Notes under the pieces: model-generated
Seen by the model: only the letters and a program-made list of their open reading frames with translations
What the model was told of the DNA's origin: nothing
Database searches by the model: none
Part shown: positions 38,779 to 48,112 of the stretch, piece after piece
Numbering within the stretch: the stretch's first letter is position 1
How the letters are laid out: every line of letters begins with the position of its first letter
NCBI RefSeq assembly: GCF_014280435.1
Contig: NZ_CP060388.1
Location: 1,922,001-1,986,000 of the forward strand
Length of the DNA stretch: 64,000 nucleotides
Reading direction: 5' to 3'
DNA from: Sphingobium sp. KCTC 72723
Lineage (GTDB): Bacteria > Pseudomonadota > Alphaproteobacteria > Sphingomonadales > Sphingomonadaceae
Program-made: the position numbers and the translations under genes

Positions 38779-39741
38779 CTAACGGGATCGGCGTGCCGGG
38801 GCTGGCCCGATTTTCCAGACGCTACCGCCACGCAGCAGGCACGCGCCGAGGCTGCATTGCCCGCCTGCCGCCGCGATGCCGATCGCCCGGTCGATCGCTT
38901 CGCCACGCGGCAACGCCGCCGGATCGATTCGTGCCAGCATCAACAGCACCAGCCGCCGCATATATTCGCGTGGCAGGTCGGTGCGATCGAGCGTCCAGCC
39001 TGCGCCATCCGCGCGCACATGGCGCGCCGCCAGATCGGCCATGGACCAGTCGAGCGCGTCCTGCGCCTCCGCCAGCGCCGCGGCGCTGCGGGCTGCTGCG
39101 GCCGCGTTCAGCCAGGGCGCGTCGGCCAGCGCCATGCGCAACGCCGCCCGGTCGAAACGCGGGTCGGCGTTGGACGGGTCATGAACATGCGGCAAGTCCA
39201 GCGTCTGCGCAAAGGCAAGCAGGTCTGCCTTGCGCTCCGCCAATAGGGGCCGGATCACACGGCCCGACCGCCCCCGCACCCCAGCCAGCCCGGCTACGCC
39301 GGAACCCCGGTTGAGCCGCATCAGCAGCGTTTCGAGCTGGTCGTCGGCATGGTGCGCGGTCATGATCCAGTCGATGCCCTGCGCCACGCGCCATTGCTCG
39401 ATCAGGGCGTAGCGTTGCGTGCGCGCCCAGGACTGGAGATTGCCCACTAACGGGGCGTCGGGCGTCAGGATCGCATGGTCGATGCCCTGCCCCGCGCACC
39501 AGCGGGCGACCATCGCGGCTTCGTCGGCAGAAGCGGCGCGCAAGCCATGATCGACGCTGACCGCCGCCACCCGACCGGGGAAAGCGTGGATGGCCAGCGC
39601 CAGCAGCGCCATGCTGTCCGGCCCGCCCGATACAGCGATACCAAAGCGTGCCGTGTCGCCTCCCCCACCGACCAGCGCTTCGACAGCCGCGATCAGCCGG
39701 GCGACACATGCCGCCTCGTCCAGTTTTTCGTTCAGCTGCAC
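38779..39741 (-). CDS. tilS: tRNA(Ile)-lysidine synthase
   Basis: 320 residues. The PP-loop ATPase motif SGGPDS is at residues 38-43, followed by VSVDHGLR, HHADDQLETLLMRL and PLLAERKADL. TilS makes lysidine at C34 of tRNA-Ile(CAU), which is essential for AUA decoding. The start is a GTG at 39741, overlapping the cpoB end by 10 bases; earlier starts lie inside cpoB. It is shorter than the E. coli enzyme because the C-terminal domains are reduced, as often seen in alphaproteobacteria. Confidence 0.9.
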   Translation of the reverse strand: MQLNEKLDEAACVARLIAAVEALVGGGGDTARFGIAVSGGPDSMALLALAIHAFPGRVAAVSVDHGLRAASADEAAMVARWCAGQGIDHAILTPDAPLVGNLQSWARTQRYALIEQWRVAQGIDWIMTAHHADDQLETLLMRLNRGSGVAGLAGVRGRSGRVIRPLLAERKADLLAFAQTLDLPHVHDPSNADPRFDRAALRMALADAPWLNAAAAARSAAALAEAQDALDWSMADLAARHVRADGAGWTLDRTDLPREYMRRLVLLMLARIDPAALPRGEAIDRAIGIAAAGGQCSLGACLLRGGSVWKIGPAPARRSR

Positions 39742-40682
39742 TTGGCTTTGGTGCGGCCCTTGTCCATCATACCGCGCAGGCTGGCGGACAGGGTGGTGCC
39801 ATAGACCTGCTCCAGTTCCGCATAGACTTTGCACGCATCGGCGGGCTTTTTGAGCTGGATCAGCGCTTCGCCAAGATAGGCGAGGCTGTCGGCAGCGCGA
39901 TCACCACGCGGGCGTTTCTGATAATTTTCGTAGAAGGCGACGGAAGCCAGCGCGGGCTTGCCATCATCCAGATAGGCGCGGCCGAGCAGGTTCTGCGTCC
40001 GGCTGGCGACCGATGCGGTGCCATATTTTTCGACCGTGGCCTTCAGCTGCGCCTGCGCTTCGGGATAGAATTTGGCGTCCCACAGGCGATAGCCATAGCT
40101 GTAGGCATCCATGGCGGCATCGCCCGTGTCGGGCTGCTCGATCGCGGCGACGGCAGCCTTGCGCGCTTCGCTGGCGACCGGGGTTGGGGCCGGGGCGGCA
40201 GCTTTGGGCGTGGCGGGCTTGGGCGTGGCCGGTTTCGTCGCGACGGGTGCCGTATCGCCTACAATCTCCGCTGCGGCGGTCGGGCGGGCGACAGGGGGCG
40301 CTTCGGGTGGCGCCATGCGCGCGTCGGCTTCCGCCTTATATTTAGTGAAGGCGTCTTCCAGTTGTTTGAGTTTGAAGCTGTTTTCCTCGACCTGGCCAGT
40401 GATGGACGCCAGTTGCGATTCCAGCGCACCGACCCGCGCCGTCAGGTCGGCAATGGGCGCGGACGATGGCGTGCCGGGGGCGATGCCGGGTGTGGTGGGG
40501 CGGGTGATTTCCGCCTCGATCGGCGTGCCGGCGGGAAATACCTTCCGCTGCACCGCGCGCATTTCCTTTTCCAGCCGGTCGACGCGGGTTTCCACCGGCG
40601 CATTCTGGGCAGAGGCGGAAGGCACGAGCGCGAACAGCGCCCCCCAAGCCAAGGCGGATGTCGCGAAAAAAGCGTGACGCAT
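39732..40682 (-). CDS. cpoB: Cell division coordinator CpoB (YbgF)
   Basis: 316 residues. Signal peptide about 1-25 (ends ASAQ), an N-terminal coiled-coil (ETRVDRLEKEMRAVQRKV), a Pro/Ala/Lys-rich linker (about 120-175), then TPR repeats (DAYSYGYRLWDAKFYPEAQAQL..., SLAYLGEALIQLKKPADACKVY). This is the standard CpoB layout; it links peptidoglycan synthesis to the Tol-Pal constriction system. The tol-pal genes are not adjacent. The gene lies between rodZ and tilS and overlaps tilS. Confidence 0.9.
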   Translation of the reverse strand: MRHAFFATSALAWGALFALVPSASAQNAPVETRVDRLEKEMRAVQRKVFPAGTPIEAEITRPTTPGIAPGTPSSAPIADLTARVGALESQLASITGQVEENSFKLKQLEDAFTKYKAEADARMAPPEAPPVARPTAAAEIVGDTAPVATKPATPKPATPKAAAPAPTPVASEARKAAVAAIEQPDTGDAAMDAYSYGYRLWDAKFYPEAQAQLKATVEKYGTASVASRTQNLLGRAYLDDGKPALASVAFYENYQKRPRGDRAADSLAYLGEALIQLKKPADACKVYAELEQVYGTTLSASLRGMMDKGRTKAKCS

Positions 40683-40756
40683 GATGTTCCCCGGCTAACG
40701 TAATCGCCTTAACCATAAGGCGTTAATCGGCGCGGTAAAGCGCGACATGTGGCAGG

Positions 40757-41635
40757 TCAGTTCGCGCCCTGGCCAAGGGGCGTGGGCGTGGGCGTGGGCG
40801 CAGGCGGCGTGGCCAAGGGCGCGGCAGGCGACGCAGCAGGTGCAGCCGGGTTACCGCGCGCCAGCAGCGCCTGAGCGCTGACGGCGACGTCGGCGATCGT
40901 GCGATCGGGCGCGCCGAGCGGCGGCACAGCCTTGCCGCCGACCGTGACCGACAGCGCCTGCGGGCGGCCCGTCAAGATCATGGGATTGCGGGCGTTGGCA
41001 GGCAGGGTGAAACTCTCACCCTTCTTCATCAGGCCGTCTTTCAGCCGCTCGCCTGCTTCGTCATAGATCCGCAGCCATACGTCGTCGATCGCCGTGAACA
41101 CCACCGGCTGGGCGGCAGGTGCGACGACCTGCACCGGGCCGGCGGGACGGGCGGCGGCAGGGCCGACCTGTTCCTGTGCGGCGATTTCTTCCCCGGTGGG
41201 GGCGGTGAACATCTGGGTGCGCCAGATGGTGAAGCCCGCAACCAGAACCACAACGATAATCGCGGCTGTCCAGGCAAGCGCACGGGACGGCACGCGCGTC
41301 GGATCGACCGGCTCGAATGCTTCGTAGCGATTGGCACCCATATCGCTTTCATGCACGGCGCGACGCACATCGGCGGCGATTGCGACATCGTCCATGTCGA
41401 TGGCGCGAGCATAGGCGCGGGCGAATCCGACGGCATAGGGAATCCCCGGCAAAGCGGCATAATCATCCCGCTCCACCGCTTCCAACTGACGCTGGGCGAT
41501 GCGTGTACGGGTCGCCACGTCGGACAGCGAAAGGCCGATCGCCTCCCGCCCCGCGCGCAACTTTGCACCCGGCGTACCGGGCTGCATTTCCGGCGCGCCA
41601 TTTGCACCGGTTTCCACGTCTGTTTCGTCTGCCAT
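40757..41635 (-). CDS. rodZ: RodZ-like helix-turn-helix membrane protein
   Basis: 292 residues. The N-terminal HTH (GAKLRAGREAIGLSLSDVATRTRI) spans about 23-60, with a membrane helix at about 118-137 (ALAWTAAIIVVVLVAGFTIW). The C-terminus is a periplasmic DUF4115 domain (about 180-260) followed by a Pro/Thr-rich tail encoded by a short GGGCGT-type repeat near 40780-40800. RodZ binds MreB and sets rod shape. It is followed by cpoB. Confidence 0.88.
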   Translation of the reverse strand: MADETDVETGANGAPEMQPGTPGAKLRAGREAIGLSLSDVATRTRIAQRQLEAVERDDYAALPGIPYAVGFARAYARAIDMDDVAIAADVRRAVHESDMGANRYEAFEPVDPTRVPSRALAWTAAIIVVVLVAGFTIWRTQMFTAPTGEEIAAQEQVGPAAARPAGPVQVVAPAAQPVVFTAIDDVWLRIYDEAGERLKDGLMKKGESFTLPANARNPMILTGRPQALSVTVGGKAVPPLGAPDRTIADVAVSAQALLARGNPAAPAASPAAPLATPPAPTPTPTPLGQGAN

Positions 41636-41719
41636 GCTGCTCCGCGACCTTTGTCGGTGGGCCTTGTCTCACTGTGAGGCGGGGATTGTCAACGCCGCGT
41701 CAATCCTTTGCGGCTCATC

Positions 41720-43993
41720 TCAACCCAGTTCGATATTCCGTTCGACCGCCCATTGGGTCAGCGTCCCGCGAATGTCGCGCGCGCCGCCATCGAGCAGTTC
41801 GCGCATCAATGCCCGCAGTTCTTCCGCGTCGATAGCCCGGATCATGGCCTTGACCGGGCCGACCGACGCCGGGGTGATCGACAGGCGACGGATGCCCAGA
41901 CCCACCAGCGCCATGGCTTCGAGCGTGCGCCCGCCCATTTCGCCGCAGACGCCGACCGGCACCTGATAGTCCTTGCAGGTGCGCACCACCCGGTCGAGGA
42001 AGCGCAGGATCGCAATGCTGAGCCAGTCATAACGTTCGGCCAGACGCGGATGGGCGCGGTCGGCAGCGAACAGGAATTGCGTCAGGTCGTTGGTGCCGAT
42101 CGACAGGAAATCGAGGCGTGGCAGCAATATGTCCAGCACTTCGGCCAACGCCGGCACTTCCAGCATCGCGCCATAGCGCACCGCGATGGGCAGCTTCTTC
42201 TTGCGCGCCAGCAACCATGCGCGTTGATGTTCGACCAGGGCGCGGGCTTCCTCATATTCCCACGGTTCCGACACCATCGGGAACATGACGTGTAGCACCT
42301 TGCCCGCGCTGGCCTCCAGCAGGGCGCGCGCCTGCGCCTTCATCAATCCGTCGCGGTCCAGCGCCAGACGCAGCGCGCGCCAGCCCATCGCCGGATTATC
42401 CTCCAGCTCCTCGTCATCCTTCTGCATATAAGGCAAAGCCTTGTCCCCGCCGATGTCGACGGTGCGGAAGATGACGGGGCGGTCGCCTGCGGCGTCCAGC
42501 ACATCCTTGTAGAGGCGCTGCTGCTTTTCCCGCTGCGGCAGGGTGGCCGACACCAGAAACTGAAATTCGGTGCGGAACAGCCCGATGCCGTCCGCGCCGA
42601 CCATGTCGAGTGCCTGCGCATCTTCCCGCAGACCGGCATTGACCATCAGTTCGACCCGCTGCCCATCGGCAGTGACCGAAGGCAGGTCGCGCATCGCGGC
42701 AAATTCGGCGCGGCGCTTCTGCGTCACATGCAGTTTGTTGTCGAACGCCTCTTCCATGTCGGCGGTCGGGCGCACGAGCAACGCATTGGCATTGACGTCC
42801 ATCTGGATGAGGTCGCCTTCATTCACCAGATGGCGAATGTCGCGCACCCGGCCCAACACCGGCACGCCCATAGCGCGCGCGACGATGGTGACATGGGCGG
42901 TCAAAGACCCTTCTTCCAAAATGACGCCCTTCAGGCGGCGGCGATCATATTCCAGCAGTTCGGCCGGACCCAGGTTGCGCGCGATCAGGATCGCGTCCTG
43001 CCGCAGGCCCATCTGCGCCGCCGTGCCAAGCTGCCCCGACACGATGCGCAGCAGCCGGTTTGCCAGATCCTCCAGATCGTGCATCCGGTCGGACAGCAGC
43101 GGATCGTCGATCTGGCGCATCCGCATCCGGGTGCGTTGCTGCACCCGCTCGATCGCCGCTTCGGCGGTCAGGCCGCTGTCGATCGCTTCGTTGATGCGGC
43201 GGGTCCAGCCTTCGTCATAGGCGAACATCTTGTAGGTTTCCAAAACCTCCTGATGCTCGCCTTCCATGCCAAATTCCGCCGCGCCGGTCATCCGGTCGAT
43301 CTGTTCGCGCATCTTGGCAAAGGCCGACACCACGCGCTGCCGCTCCGCCTCCGTATCTTCCGCGACGGTATGTTCGATATGGACGCGCGGCTGGTGGAAG
43401 ACGACATGGCCGCGCGCCATGCCCATGACCAGCGGCAGGCCATGCAGCAAAGTCGTGCCGGTATCAGTGATGCGCAGATCGCTTGGCCCGTCATCGGCCA
43501 GTTCGGCGTTGGCGATCAGTTCGGACATCACCATGGCAACGGTCTGAAGCGCCTCTATCTCCACTTCCTCATATTTGCGCGGTTCGGCATGTTGCACGCA
43601 CAGGACGCCCAACGCCCGTTCGCGCCGCACGATCGGCACGCCGGCAAAGCTGTGGAACAATTCTTCCCCGGTTTCGGGGCGGTAGCTGAAATCGGGGTGC
43701 GAAGCTGCTTCGTCCAGGTTGAGCGTTTCCACGTTCGTGGCGATCAGGCCGACCAGCCCCTCCCCCATCGCCATGCGCGTGACATGGACCGCTTCCTGTT
43801 TCAGCCCGCGCGTCGCGAACAGTTCCAGCACGCCTTCGCGCACCAGATAGATGGAGCAGACCTCGCTCGACAGCGATTCCCCGATAATCTCCACCACCTT
43901 GTTCAGCTTGGCCTGCGCGCTGGCGCGCGAGGCCATCACTTCCTGCAAGCGGGTGAGGATCTGGCGAGCGGCGGCGGCGGGTGTGCTGAGCAT
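41720..43993 (-). CDS. ptsP: Phosphoenolpyruvate-protein phosphotransferase (nitrogen PTS enzyme I)
   Basis: 757 residues. An N-terminal GAF domain (about 16-160) precedes the enzyme I domains. The phosphorylated His is H367 (EGSLTAHVTIVARAMG) and the catalytic Cys is C683 (GVCGEMGG). The PEP-binding barrel includes GLFRTEFQFL and SIGTNDLTQF. PtsP starts the nitrogen PTS (EINtr-NPr-EIIANtr) and responds to nitrogen or polyphosphate state. The long frame to 45445 is a spurious extension; the ATG at 43993 is used. It is divergent from the first aminotransferase gene across a 150-base region. Confidence 0.93.
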   Translation of the reverse strand: MLSTPAAAARQILTRLQEVMASRASAQAKLNKVVEIIGESLSSEVCSIYLVREGVLELFATRGLKQEAVHVTRMAMGEGLVGLIATNVETLNLDEAASHPDFSYRPETGEELFHSFAGVPIVRRERALGVLCVQHAEPRKYEEVEIEALQTVAMVMSELIANAELADDGPSDLRITDTGTTLLHGLPLVMGMARGHVVFHQPRVHIEHTVAEDTEAERQRVVSAFAKMREQIDRMTGAAEFGMEGEHQEVLETYKMFAYDEGWTRRINEAIDSGLTAEAAIERVQQRTRMRMRQIDDPLLSDRMHDLEDLANRLLRIVSGQLGTAAQMGLRQDAILIARNLGPAELLEYDRRRLKGVILEEGSLTAHVTIVARAMGVPVLGRVRDIRHLVNEGDLIQMDVNANALLVRPTADMEEAFDNKLHVTQKRRAEFAAMRDLPSVTADGQRVELMVNAGLREDAQALDMVGADGIGLFRTEFQFLVSATLPQREKQQRLYKDVLDAAGDRPVIFRTVDIGGDKALPYMQKDDEELEDNPAMGWRALRLALDRDGLMKAQARALLEASAGKVLHVMFPMVSEPWEYEEARALVEHQRAWLLARKKKLPIAVRYGAMLEVPALAEVLDILLPRLDFLSIGTNDLTQFLFAADRAHPRLAERYDWLSIAILRFLDRVVRTCKDYQVPVGVCGEMGGRTLEAMALVGLGIRRLSITPASVGPVKAMIRAIDAEELRALMRELLDGGARDIRGTLTQWAVERNIELG

Positions 43994-44143
43994 GATATAT
44001 GCGCTACCAGATGCACGGGCCGCTTTCCAAGGCGATTCATGCAACGCCAATCGATGCGCAATGGTCATTGGCATGGCGGGAAGATGTCGTACATTCGTCC
44101 GACAGGGCAAATGGATCAAATGCTGGGTAGGAGAATGGGGACC

Positions 44144-45301
44144 ATGGCGACGCACGACAATATATCTTTCACGCAGGATCTGGTCGCACGCGGCTATTCG
44201 CGCCGCCAGTTGGCGAAGGCAACGGCGCTGCTGGGCGCAGGCGCAGCGGCGATCCGCACCGTCGGCGTGGGCGCGCAGCAGGCGGCCAAGCCCGTCGAGG
44301 GTGCCGTTCGGATCGGCGCGAACGAATGTTGGACCGGCCCCTTCCCCGTCGCCGCGCAGGCCGCCTTCAAACTGGTGAGCGAAGGCAATCGATACGAACC
44401 CGACAATGAGCATCAAAAGCTGTTCGATGCGGTCGCTGCGGTCGAAGGTATTCCGGCCGATCGCATCGTCGCCTGGCCCGGATCGTCCGATCCGCTGAGC
44501 CGGGTCGCCGTCGCCTATGCGTCGCCCACGCGCGGCATCGTGACTGGCGATCCGACCTATGAGGCGATCTGGCGCACCGGCGCGTGGATCGGCGCAAAGG
44601 TGACGAAGGTGCCGCTGACCAAGGATTATGCCCATGACGTGAAAGCAATGCTGGCGGCGGACCCCAATGCGGGCGTCTATTATGTCTGTTCGCCCAACAA
44701 CCCGACCGGCACCGTTACGTCGATCGCCGACATTCAGTGGCTGGCCGACAACAAGCCCAAGGACGCGATCCTGGTGGTGGACGAAGCCTATATCCACTGG
44801 GTCGATGGTCCCAACGCCGCCAAGATGGCCGCGACCCGCGACGATGTGCTGATCCTGCGCACCTTCTCCAAGCTGTTCGGCATGGCCGGAATGCGCCTGG
44901 GCCTCACCTTCGCCAGCCCCAAGCTGATGGAAAAGATGATGCGTTATGACGGGGGCCAGGTGACAGCGATGCTGCCAATGACGGCTGTGGCGTGCGGCAT
45001 CGCTTCGGTCGGGGAAGCCGAACTCATCAAGGCGCGCCGGGCCGAAATGGTCGCCAACCGCGAAAAATCGGTCGCGCATCTGAAAAAGAAGGGAATCAAG
45101 GTCATTCCCGGCAGCCAGGCGAACATGTTCATGGTCGATTGGGGCAAGCCCGCCAAGGACATGCAGGCCGCCCTGCTCGCCGCCAATGTGCAGATTGGCC
45201 GCAACTGGCCCGTCTGGCCCAATGTTTCGCGCGTGTCGGTGGGTTCTGCGACGGAAATGGATGCCTTTAACGCGGCGATCGACAAGGTGTGGAAGGCCTG
45301 A
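44144..45301 (+). CDS. PLP-dependent aminotransferase with Tat-type N-terminus (copy 1)
   Basis: 385 residues of the HisC/aspartate aminotransferase fold. PLP Lys is K243 in FSKLFGMAG, Asp ligand D213 (VVDEAY), N186 in NNPTG, and R251 (GMRLG) for the substrate carboxylate. The N-terminus reads YSRRQLAKATALLGAGAAAI with the Arg pair at R20-R21 and a hydrophobic run, which looks like a twin-arginine signal. If it is exported, PLP would already be bound. GGTAGGAG (44126-44133) supports the ATG at 44144. It is about 60% alike, by eye, to the next gene. The substrate is unknown. Confidence 0.85.
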   Translation: MATHDNISFTQDLVARGYSRRQLAKATALLGAGAAAIRTVGVGAQQAAKPVEGAVRIGANECWTGPFPVAAQAAFKLVSEGNRYEPDNEHQKLFDAVAAVEGIPADRIVAWPGSSDPLSRVAVAYASPTRGIVTGDPTYEAIWRTGAWIGAKVTKVPLTKDYAHDVKAMLAADPNAGVYYVCSPNNPTGTVTSIADIQWLADNKPKDAILVVDEAYIHWVDGPNAAKMAATRDDVLILRTFSKLFGMAGMRLGLTFASPKLMEKMMRYDGGQVTAMLPMTAVACGIASVGEAELIKARRAEMVANREKSVAHLKKKGIKVIPGSQANMFMVDWGKPAKDMQAALLAANVQIGRNWPVWPNVSRVSVGSATEMDAFNAAIDKVWKA

Positions 45302-45344
45302 GTCTGATTTCCAGTATTTTTCAGCATAAAATTGCGAAAAAACG

Positions 45345-45373
45345 GGGCGGCGCATTGCGGAAATGCGCCGCCC
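45345..45373 (+). terminator. Hairpin after aminotransferase copy 1
   Basis: GGGCGGCGCATT (45345-45356) pairs perfectly with AATGCGCCGCCC (45362-45373) over a 5-base loop, then TTTCGTTTG. It is a 12-base stem with a short U-run. It would reduce read-through from copy 1 to copy 2. Confidence 0.8.
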
Positions 45374-45425
45374 TTTCGTTTGACCCAGAGAACCCGCCAT
45401 TTGCGGACGCAAGGGGACAGATGAC

Positions 45426-46595
45426 ATGACCATGATGCTGGGCAAGGATGCACAAGAAGATATGATGGCGCGCGGCTATTCGCGCCGCCAGCTGGCAGAA
45501 ATCACCGCGATGCTGGGCGCGGGCGTTGCCGCCAGCACCATGCTGGGCGATTTTGCGATGGCGCAGCAGCAGGCCGCGCGCGGCGTCAAGGGCGCGGTGC
45601 GTATCGGTTCGAACGAATGCTGGACCGGCCCCTTCCCGTCGGGTGTGCAGGCAATCGCCGCCGCCGGTGCGCTGGGCAACTGGTATGATCCCGACACCTA
45701 TCGCAACGACCTGATCAAGACGGTCGCCACGGTCGAGAGCATCCCTGAATCGCACATTCAGCTGTGGCCTGGTTCGGGTGGCCCGCTGGTCAGCATCGTG
45801 GCGGCCTATTGCTCGCCGACCAAGGGGCTGGTGACTGCCGATCCGACGTTCGAATCCGCTTGGCGCTCGGCCGATTTCATGAAGGCGCCGATCAAGAAGG
45901 TGCCGCAGCCGGTCGGCAAGGGCCATGACGTCAAGGGCATGTTGGCCGCCAATCCCAATGCGGGCCTCTATTATGTCTGCACGCCCAACAACCCGACCGG
46001 CACGATCACGCCGATCGCCGACATCAAATGGCTGCTCGACAATAAGCCCGCCGATTCGATGCTGCTGGTGGACGAAGCCTATCTCCACTTCTCCGACGCG
46101 CCGAGCGCGGCGTCGCTGATCGGCACCCGCAAGGACATCATTGTCATGCGGACCTGCTCCAAGCTGTTCGGCATGGCCGGTATTCGCCTGGGCCTCACCT
46201 TCGCCGATCCCGAAGTGCAGAAGCAGATCATGCTGTTCGGCCCATCGGCCGGTGGCCTGTCGATCACGGCGATGGCGTGCGGCAATGCCGTGCTGAAGGA
46301 AGCCGACCTGATCGTCGCGCGGCGCAAGGAAATGATTGCTGCGCGCGAACAGACCATCGCTTGGCTGACCAAGAAGGGCATCATGGTCCATCCGGGCAGC
46401 GAGGCCAATATGTTCATGGTCGATTGGAAAACCAAGCCAGCCAAGGACATGCAGGCCGCGCTGATGGCTGCGCCGGAAAAGGTGCAGATTGGCCGCAACT
46501 GGCCGATCTGGCCCACCGTATCGCGCGTGACCGTGGGTTCGGCCGACGACATGGCGAAATTCTGCGCCGCTGTGGACAAGGTCTACAAGGCGTAA
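45426..46595 (+). CDS. PLP-dependent aminotransferase with Tat-type N-terminus (copy 2)
   Basis: 389 residues, a close paralogue of copy 1. PLP Lys is K246 in CSKLFGMAG, D216 in LVDEAY, and NNPTG is present. The N-terminus is YSRRQLAEITAMLGAGVAAS followed by GDFAMAQQQ, an AxA-type cleavage site, giving a better Tat signal than copy 1. AAGGGG is 9 bases before the ATG at 45426. Both copies share the rare VRIGxNECWTGPFP in place of the usual HisC substrate loop, suggesting a common, unusual substrate. The strong hairpin at 46614-46653 follows. Confidence 0.88.
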   Translation: MTMMLGKDAQEDMMARGYSRRQLAEITAMLGAGVAASTMLGDFAMAQQQAARGVKGAVRIGSNECWTGPFPSGVQAIAAAGALGNWYDPDTYRNDLIKTVATVESIPESHIQLWPGSGGPLVSIVAAYCSPTKGLVTADPTFESAWRSADFMKAPIKKVPQPVGKGHDVKGMLAANPNAGLYYVCTPNNPTGTITPIADIKWLLDNKPADSMLLVDEAYLHFSDAPSAASLIGTRKDIIVMRTCSKLFGMAGIRLGLTFADPEVQKQIMLFGPSAGGLSITAMACGNAVLKEADLIVARRKEMIAAREQTIAWLTKKGIMVHPGSEANMFMVDWKTKPAKDMQAALMAAPEKVQIGRNWPIWPTVSRVTVGSADDMAKFCAAVDKVYKA

Positions 46596-46613
46596 ATTCA
46601 GCCTTTACAGATT

Positions 46614-46653
46614 GCAGGAAGGGGCGTCCGGGCAACCGGGCGCCCCTTCCTGC
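46614..46653 (+). terminator. Terminator hairpin after aminotransferase copy 2
   Basis: GCAGGAAGGGGCG (46614-46626) pairs perfectly with CGCCCCTTCCTGC (46641-46653), with an extra CCGG/CCGG pair nested in the loop. No T-run follows, but the stem is very stable. Confidence 0.75.
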
Positions 46654-46783
46654 ATCAGCAGTCATTGCGTGATTGGCGACAGCGAGAGAGACATAGGGTG
46701 CGATATTGCATCCCGCCTCGCCCTTGCCATTAAATCCCTCTATGCAGTATCATGTTCCACAAATTGAACTGATGGAGGATGGG

Positions 46784-48076
46784 ATGGCTGGGACATTGGG
46801 CGGCATGGGACTGGCGATCGCTTTGCTGAGCGCGGGTCCGGCGATGGCTGGGCCGTCTTCTGCTCCGGCCAGTTGGACCGACAGGACGACCGGACATCGC
46901 ATCGTCCGCGTGGACGACCGGCCGGGCAATTATGCGCTCTATTTCAACTACAACCCGTTCACCCCGGACGGAAAGCGCATGGTCTACCTGACGCCGGAGG
47001 GGATTCGGGTCGCCGATACCGGGACATGGGCGACGCGGCTGGTGTTGAAGGAGAAGGTTGACCGGCTGCTGTTCGTGGGCCATCGCGCCAATGTCGCTTA
47101 TTATACGACGAACCCGACCGGCGGGACCGCCAATGAAGGGGCGTCGGTGGTCTGGTCGGTGGACCTGGACAGCGGCAAGCGTCGCCATATCGCCGATATG
47201 GCCGGCGGGCGGATCGAATCCATCAATGCCGACGACACGCTGCTGGCCGGGCATCGCGAACTGGCCCCGCCGCCGCCCGCCATCGCCGCGCAGGGCAAGC
47301 GCGATCCCAAGACCGGATCGCCCGGCTATGCCGGTGTCGATGCGCAGGGCCGCCCGCTGAGCTTTGCGCAGGCCAAGGAGCAATGGATGGCCGCGCGGCT
47401 GGACGCACAGGTGCCGATGGAGATTTTCAGCCTGGACATTCGCACCGGGCAGATGCGGACCATTACCCGGTCAAGCGACTGGTTGAACCATGTCCAGTTT
47501 TCCCCGACCGATCCCACGCTGCTGGCCTATTGTCATGAAGGGCCGTGGCAGAAGATCGACCGCATCTGGACCATCCGCACCGACGGGAGCGGCAAGACCA
47601 AGCTGCACCAGCGGATCATGCAGGGCGAGATTGCGGGCCATGAATATTGGGCGCCGGACGGTCGGACCATCTGGTACGACCTGATCCAGCCGCAGGGGGT
47701 GCGCTGGCTGGCCGGGCAGGATGTGGTGAGCGGGGCGCGGCGCTGGTATGCGTTGCGGCCGGGACAGGGCAGCTATCATTTCAGTTCGTCGCCCGATGGC
47801 CGCTATTTTTCGGGCGATGGCGGCAATGACGGCAAATATATCAGCCTGTTCCACCCCCGCCCTGACGAGAATGACCGGGCGCGCGACACGCTGGATGGTG
47901 ACCGGCTGATCGCCACCGGCACGCTGGAGACGCAGCGGATCGCCGACCTTTCCGCGCATGACTATACGCTGGAACCCAACCAGCATTTCACGCCGGACGG
48001 CAAATGGCTGGTCTATCGCAGCAATATCGAGGGCAAGCCTGCCATCTATGCGGTGGAGGTGGCGAAGGGGCAGTAG
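46784..48076 (+). CDS. Exported oligogalacturonate lyase-like protein (PL22)
   Basis: 430 residues. Signal peptide about 1-22 (ends PAMA). The body is a beta-propeller with family landmarks of oligogalacturonate lyase: NHVQFSPTDPTLLAYCHEGPWQ, then DRIWTIRTDG and GHEYWAPDGRTIWYD, where the His residues supply the active-site metal ligands. PL22 enzymes split unsaturated oligogalacturonides; here the role is uncertain because no other pectin genes are present. GGAGG sits 5 bases before the ATG at 46784. It follows the aminotransferase pair in the same direction but after a terminator. Confidence 0.8.
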   Translation: MAGTLGGMGLAIALLSAGPAMAGPSSAPASWTDRTTGHRIVRVDDRPGNYALYFNYNPFTPDGKRMVYLTPEGIRVADTGTWATRLVLKEKVDRLLFVGHRANVAYYTTNPTGGTANEGASVVWSVDLDSGKRRHIADMAGGRIESINADDTLLAGHRELAPPPPAIAAQGKRDPKTGSPGYAGVDAQGRPLSFAQAKEQWMAARLDAQVPMEIFSLDIRTGQMRTITRSSDWLNHVQFSPTDPTLLAYCHEGPWQKIDRIWTIRTDGSGKTKLHQRIMQGEIAGHEYWAPDGRTIWYDLIQPQGVRWLAGQDVVSGARRWYALRPGQGSYHFSSSPDGRYFSGDGGNDGKYISLFHPRPDENDRARDTLDGDRLIATGTLETQRIADLSAHDYTLEPNQHFTPDGKWLVYRSNIEGKPAIYAVEVAKGQ

Positions 48077-48112
48077 GGTGGCTTGGCATCCTCCCCTTGC
48101 TGGCGAGAATAT

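Noticed and set aside
42728..44143. Apparent N-terminal extension of aminotransferase copy 1 to 857 residues
   Set aside because: It is antisense to ptsP. GGTAGGAG and the Tat-like segment place the start at 44144.
43994..45445. Apparent N-terminal extension of ptsP making a 1241-residue protein
   Set aside because: It is antisense to the aminotransferase genes. The GAF domain begins right after the ATG at 43993.
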